The notes beneath the pieces were generated by a model that was not told the origin of the DNA, did no database searches, and saw only the letters and a program-made list of their open reading frames with translations. A DNA stretch of 64,000 nucleotides from a bacterium (GTDB taxonomy: Bacteria > Cyanobacteriota > Vampirovibrionia > Vampirovibrionales > Vampirovibrionaceae), in the NCBI GenBank assembly GCA_030429585.1, contig JAUIEU010000001.1:925994-989993 (forward strand), in the 5' to 3' direction. Each line of letters opens with the position of its first letter. Within the stretch, counting starts at the first letter, position 1. Shown one piece after another: positions 62,134-64,000 of the stretch. A program made the position numbers and the translations under genes.

Positions 62134-62339
62134 AAAATACAATCCCAAAAAATGTTAAGCCAGCATCAAACCCCATCAGTATACCGAGGACACTATCAAA
62201 ACAACAGTATCAATCGCACAGTAACCGTTAATGTGCTAAACGCATGAATATGGTAAACACACGAAACACAGGGGGTGATACCAGTATTAAGACGCCAACG
62301 CCCCCAATTGTGCCCCTAGTTGGCTTATTTGTAACAATG

Positions 62340-62373
62340 AAAAAAAGGGGCAGGCACCAGTCTGCCTACCCCA
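62340..62373 (-). terminator. Rho-independent terminator of the 62.4-kb orphan gene
   Basis: On the minus strand GGGGTAGGCA pairs with TGCCTGCCCC (one mismatch) around a six-base loop and is followed by TTTTTTT. It lies 45 bases after the stop of the orphan gene at 62419-63063. Confidence 0.85.
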
Positions 62374-62418
62374 GTGATGATGTTCGGTATGGGAAATTAA
62401 AAAATAAGTTATAGGTAA

Positions 62419-63063
62419 TTAGTTAGTGGATGCTTTTAACCATTGCTCTGGTGAAAACGCCATTTTTAGGCGATGTTTTACCGTTTCCACTTTGCCCATC
62501 CAGGCTTCCACCCGGTTTAGCATCATTAAGCTTTTAGCATAGGCGGCCAGGTTGGCATTGCATTTTTCGCCACCAGCAAACTCTTCCAAAATATTAGTAG
62601 CATCTCGGTGGTGGATAAACACATTACCAAAGGCTGCTAATACGGCGTTCTCCATTTTTGGAGAAATACCAATGCACAACTCCAGGGCCAAAATTTTAAT
62701 CAGCTCTTTATCGTTGGTTTCTCGTGCTTGGCGGGCCATGGCCAAAAAGCGTTGGCGTTGGCTTTTGCTGTAAGGGCCGCCGCGGCGTTTTTCCATGCGG
62801 GTAATGTAACCCTTCACATAGTTTTCTTCCAGGTTAATATTGTCCGTTTCAATAGCGTCTAGCATTTCGCTATATTTTTCATCCAGCTCTTTTAGGGCAT
62901 TTTCAGCCGCTTCGTGCTGGGCATTCTGGCGCTTTTTCTCACCTTCGTCGCTTAATTGCGTCATATCTTCTACCGGGGTTAGCAAGCCCAGCAACGAGGT
63001 TTCTTTCGCGTCAGAGACAGATTTTTTTTGGATAGCAAATCCAGACCGAACAGCAGTGATCAT
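62419..63063 (-). CDS. Orphan helical protein with its own terminator
   Basis: Unrecognised 214-residue protein, mostly helical and charged (EKKRQNAQHEAAENALKELDEKYSEML could form a coiled coil). The N-terminal 15 residues (TAVRSGFAIQKKSVSD) are Ser/aromatic then basic. A central YITRMEKRRGGPYSKSQRQRFLAMARQ segment and a C-terminal helix bundle follow. There is no membrane helix or signal. A strong terminator follows the gene, and the upstream 300 bases are gene-free, so it is a separate transcription unit. Native base use. Confidence 0.7.
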   Translation of the reverse strand: MITAVRSGFAIQKKSVSDAKETSLLGLLTPVEDMTQLSDEGEKKRQNAQHEAAENALKELDEKYSEMLDAIETDNINLEENYVKGYITRMEKRRGGPYSKSQRQRFLAMARQARETNDKELIKILALELCIGISPKMENAVLAAFGNVFIHHRDATNILEEFAGGEKCNANLAAYAKSLMMLNRVEAWMGKVETVKHRLKMAFSPEQWLKASTN

Positions 63064-63365
63064 CCGTTTTTCTAGTCCTTAAACACATCAATAAAAATAA
63101 CAAGGTTAAAACACCACCCACACTGCATATTGTGCGGGCAAACCATTCAACAAGGTGTCGTCAATATCTATCTAGCAGAATGATGTTTGTAACAAATTAC
63201 TTAGCTCTAACAGAATGTAAACATCTTGCCTGCCAAGGGTTTCCAAGAGTTTTCTTAGGAAAGTAAATGGATTGTAACAGAGAATCTATACGATTGAAAT
63301 AGCATATTCAAAAATAATTTGTTTTATTTTTGAATATTAGAAAAATGGCGATGTTTCATCGTCAG
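63064..63365. other. AT-rich intergenic region with a 12-bp perfect inverted repeat
   Basis: This 302-base gap contains no supported gene. Its main feature is a perfect inverted repeat: ATATTCAAAAAT (63304) and ATTTTTGAATAT (63326) around a ten-base spacer. It lies about 30 bases past the stop of the phosphatase gene. It lacks GC pairs, so it is a weak terminator candidate and could be an operator site. The region also serves as upstream DNA for the orphan gene at 62419-63063. Confidence 0.5.
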
Positions 63366-64000
63366 CTAGCCAATAATCGCATGCAACCACTTGCCCACTG
63401 CAGCCACATCTGCTAACCCGTACTGGGCACCCGTTGTAGCCTGCCCGCCAACGTGTATACCTGCCCCGCCCATGCGCGCAACCGTCGTAAAGCCAGCATC
63501 ATCTGTTTTGTCATCGCCTACAAATAACAACGTGGGTTGGGCGTTACCCGCCACAAAGGGCTGCCAGTAGGAAGTAATTTTTTCAATGCCCGCGCCTTTG
63601 TTAAAGGCTGTGGGGACAATCTCAATTACTTTTTTACCGGCTTGCAACCTAAACTGGGCCTGTATCTCCGGCGATTCTTGGTAATGTTGACGAAAAATAG
63701 CTTCTGCCTGTTGGGCCACATCATCTGCCGCCTGCCGATAATGGAGCGCAAAACAATGATGTTTTTCTTCAATGGCTAAACCTAGGCCTAACCATTGCTC
63801 CGGCGGATACGCCTTACCCAAAGCCTGGGTAACATGGGCCATAAACGCGTTAGAAAGCACCGGGTACGAATCCGATGGTTTCTCCGCCCAGGTATACGCC
63901 TTGCTGTTAGCCTGCCATACTTGCATTTCGCCACCATGCAACCCACACAATACATCCGGGGTTAAGGCATGTGGGGCCATAAACCCCTGTAGCTGGGCAA
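63366..64000 (-). CDS. otsB: Trehalose-6-phosphate phosphatase, truncated by window edge
   Basis: The C-terminal 211 residues of a HAD-superfamily phosphatase. CGLHGGEMQVW corresponds to the G-x-H-G-x-E motif of OtsB, LAIEEKHHCFALHYRQA to the cap domain, KKVIEIVPTAFNKGAGIEKI to the conserved K-x-V-x-E-x-x-P segment, and LLFVGDDKTDDAGF to HAD motif IV. The N-terminal part with the nucleophile D-x-D lies beyond base 64000; the frame stays open there. It would dephosphorylate trehalose-6-phosphate. The synthase (OtsA) may lie beyond the edge. Confidence 0.85.
   Translation of the reverse strand, partial: AQLQGFMAPHALTPDVLCGLHGGEMQVWQANSKAYTWAEKPSDSYPVLSNAFMAHVTQALGKAYPPEQWLGLGLAIEEKHHCFALHYRQAADDVAQQAEAIFRQHYQESPEIQAQFRLQAGKKVIEIVPTAFNKGAGIEKITSYWQPFVAGNAQPTLLFVGDDKTDDAGFTTVARMGGAGIHVGGQATTGAQYGLADVAAVGKWLHAIIG

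Overview
The window comes from a flagellated, Gram-negative-type bacterium with oxygen-related functions: an acyl-CoA dehydrogenase, a Tat-exported superoxide dismutase and a c-type cytochrome peroxidase. Most genes have medium GC and a strong preference for GCC, GGC, AGC and CTA codons. The mix of a flagellar motor, MurG-like glycolipid glycosyltransferases, a DUF2330/RnfD-like pair and many lineage-specific lysine-rich proteins is compatible with a non-photosynthetic cyanobacterial relative such as Vampirovibrionia. This placement is an inference only; there is no rRNA or marker gene here that settles it.

Layout. 1-6.2 kb: an SRPBCC protein, then a minus-strand motor operon motA-motB-fliL-fliM-fliY/N. 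6.3-12.3 kb: an AT-rich orphan gene, acyl-CoA dehydrogenase, a Gln-rich FliK-like protein, a GIY-YIG-like gene, and DUF2330 with an RnfD-like membrane protein. 12.3-19.1 kb: rhodanese, Mrp, RecO, an MFS transporter and two glycosyltransferases. 19.1-24.3 kb: a small repeat-motif protein with its own terminator, a radical-SAM-like protein that lost its core cluster, SOD, a multi-spanning membrane protein and a divergent subtilisin-like protein. 24.5-28.7 kb: flagellar rod cluster (FlgF-like, membrane-anchored orphan, FlgG, FlgB, FlgC, lytic transglycosylase, FliE). 28.9-31.2 kb: AAA+ ATPase, a structured CA-repeat intergenic RNA candidate, and a two-TM channel. 31.2-37.7 kb: minus-strand dnaJ, grpE, glmS, a TPR protein and ispG. 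37.8-39.8 kb: small orphan proteins, tRNA-Ser(CGA), surE. 39.9-46.8 kb: flippase, GT2 and two GT-C-like polytopic proteins. 46.8-53.6 kb: tri-haem peroxidase, SSS symporter, MarC, orphan LuxR-type HTH, and a YbjQ/YbjQ-fusion/M48 protease operon. 53.6-64 kb: HerA-like ATPase, an AT-rich coupled pair with an HEIHH motif, B12/radical SAM with SIMPL protein, two orphan proteins, FolD, a dicarboxylate symporter, and a truncated trehalose phosphatase at the right edge.

How it works together. The two flagellar clusters supply the stator, switch complex, FliL and proximal rod; fliF, fliG and the export ATPase must lie elsewhere. The 14-19 kb and 40-47 kb blocks look like envelope glycolipid or glycan assembly and transport. 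A striking layer is the set of single, AT-rich, lysine-rich genes dropped between housekeeping genes (6.3, 9.3, 23.3, 25.4, 38.1, 38.5 and 55.1 kb). Two have protease-type signatures, one has a nuclease-like fold, and several carry a short aromatic motif of the form P-x-F-S/A/G. These are the best candidates for a lineage-specific, undescribed set of proteins.
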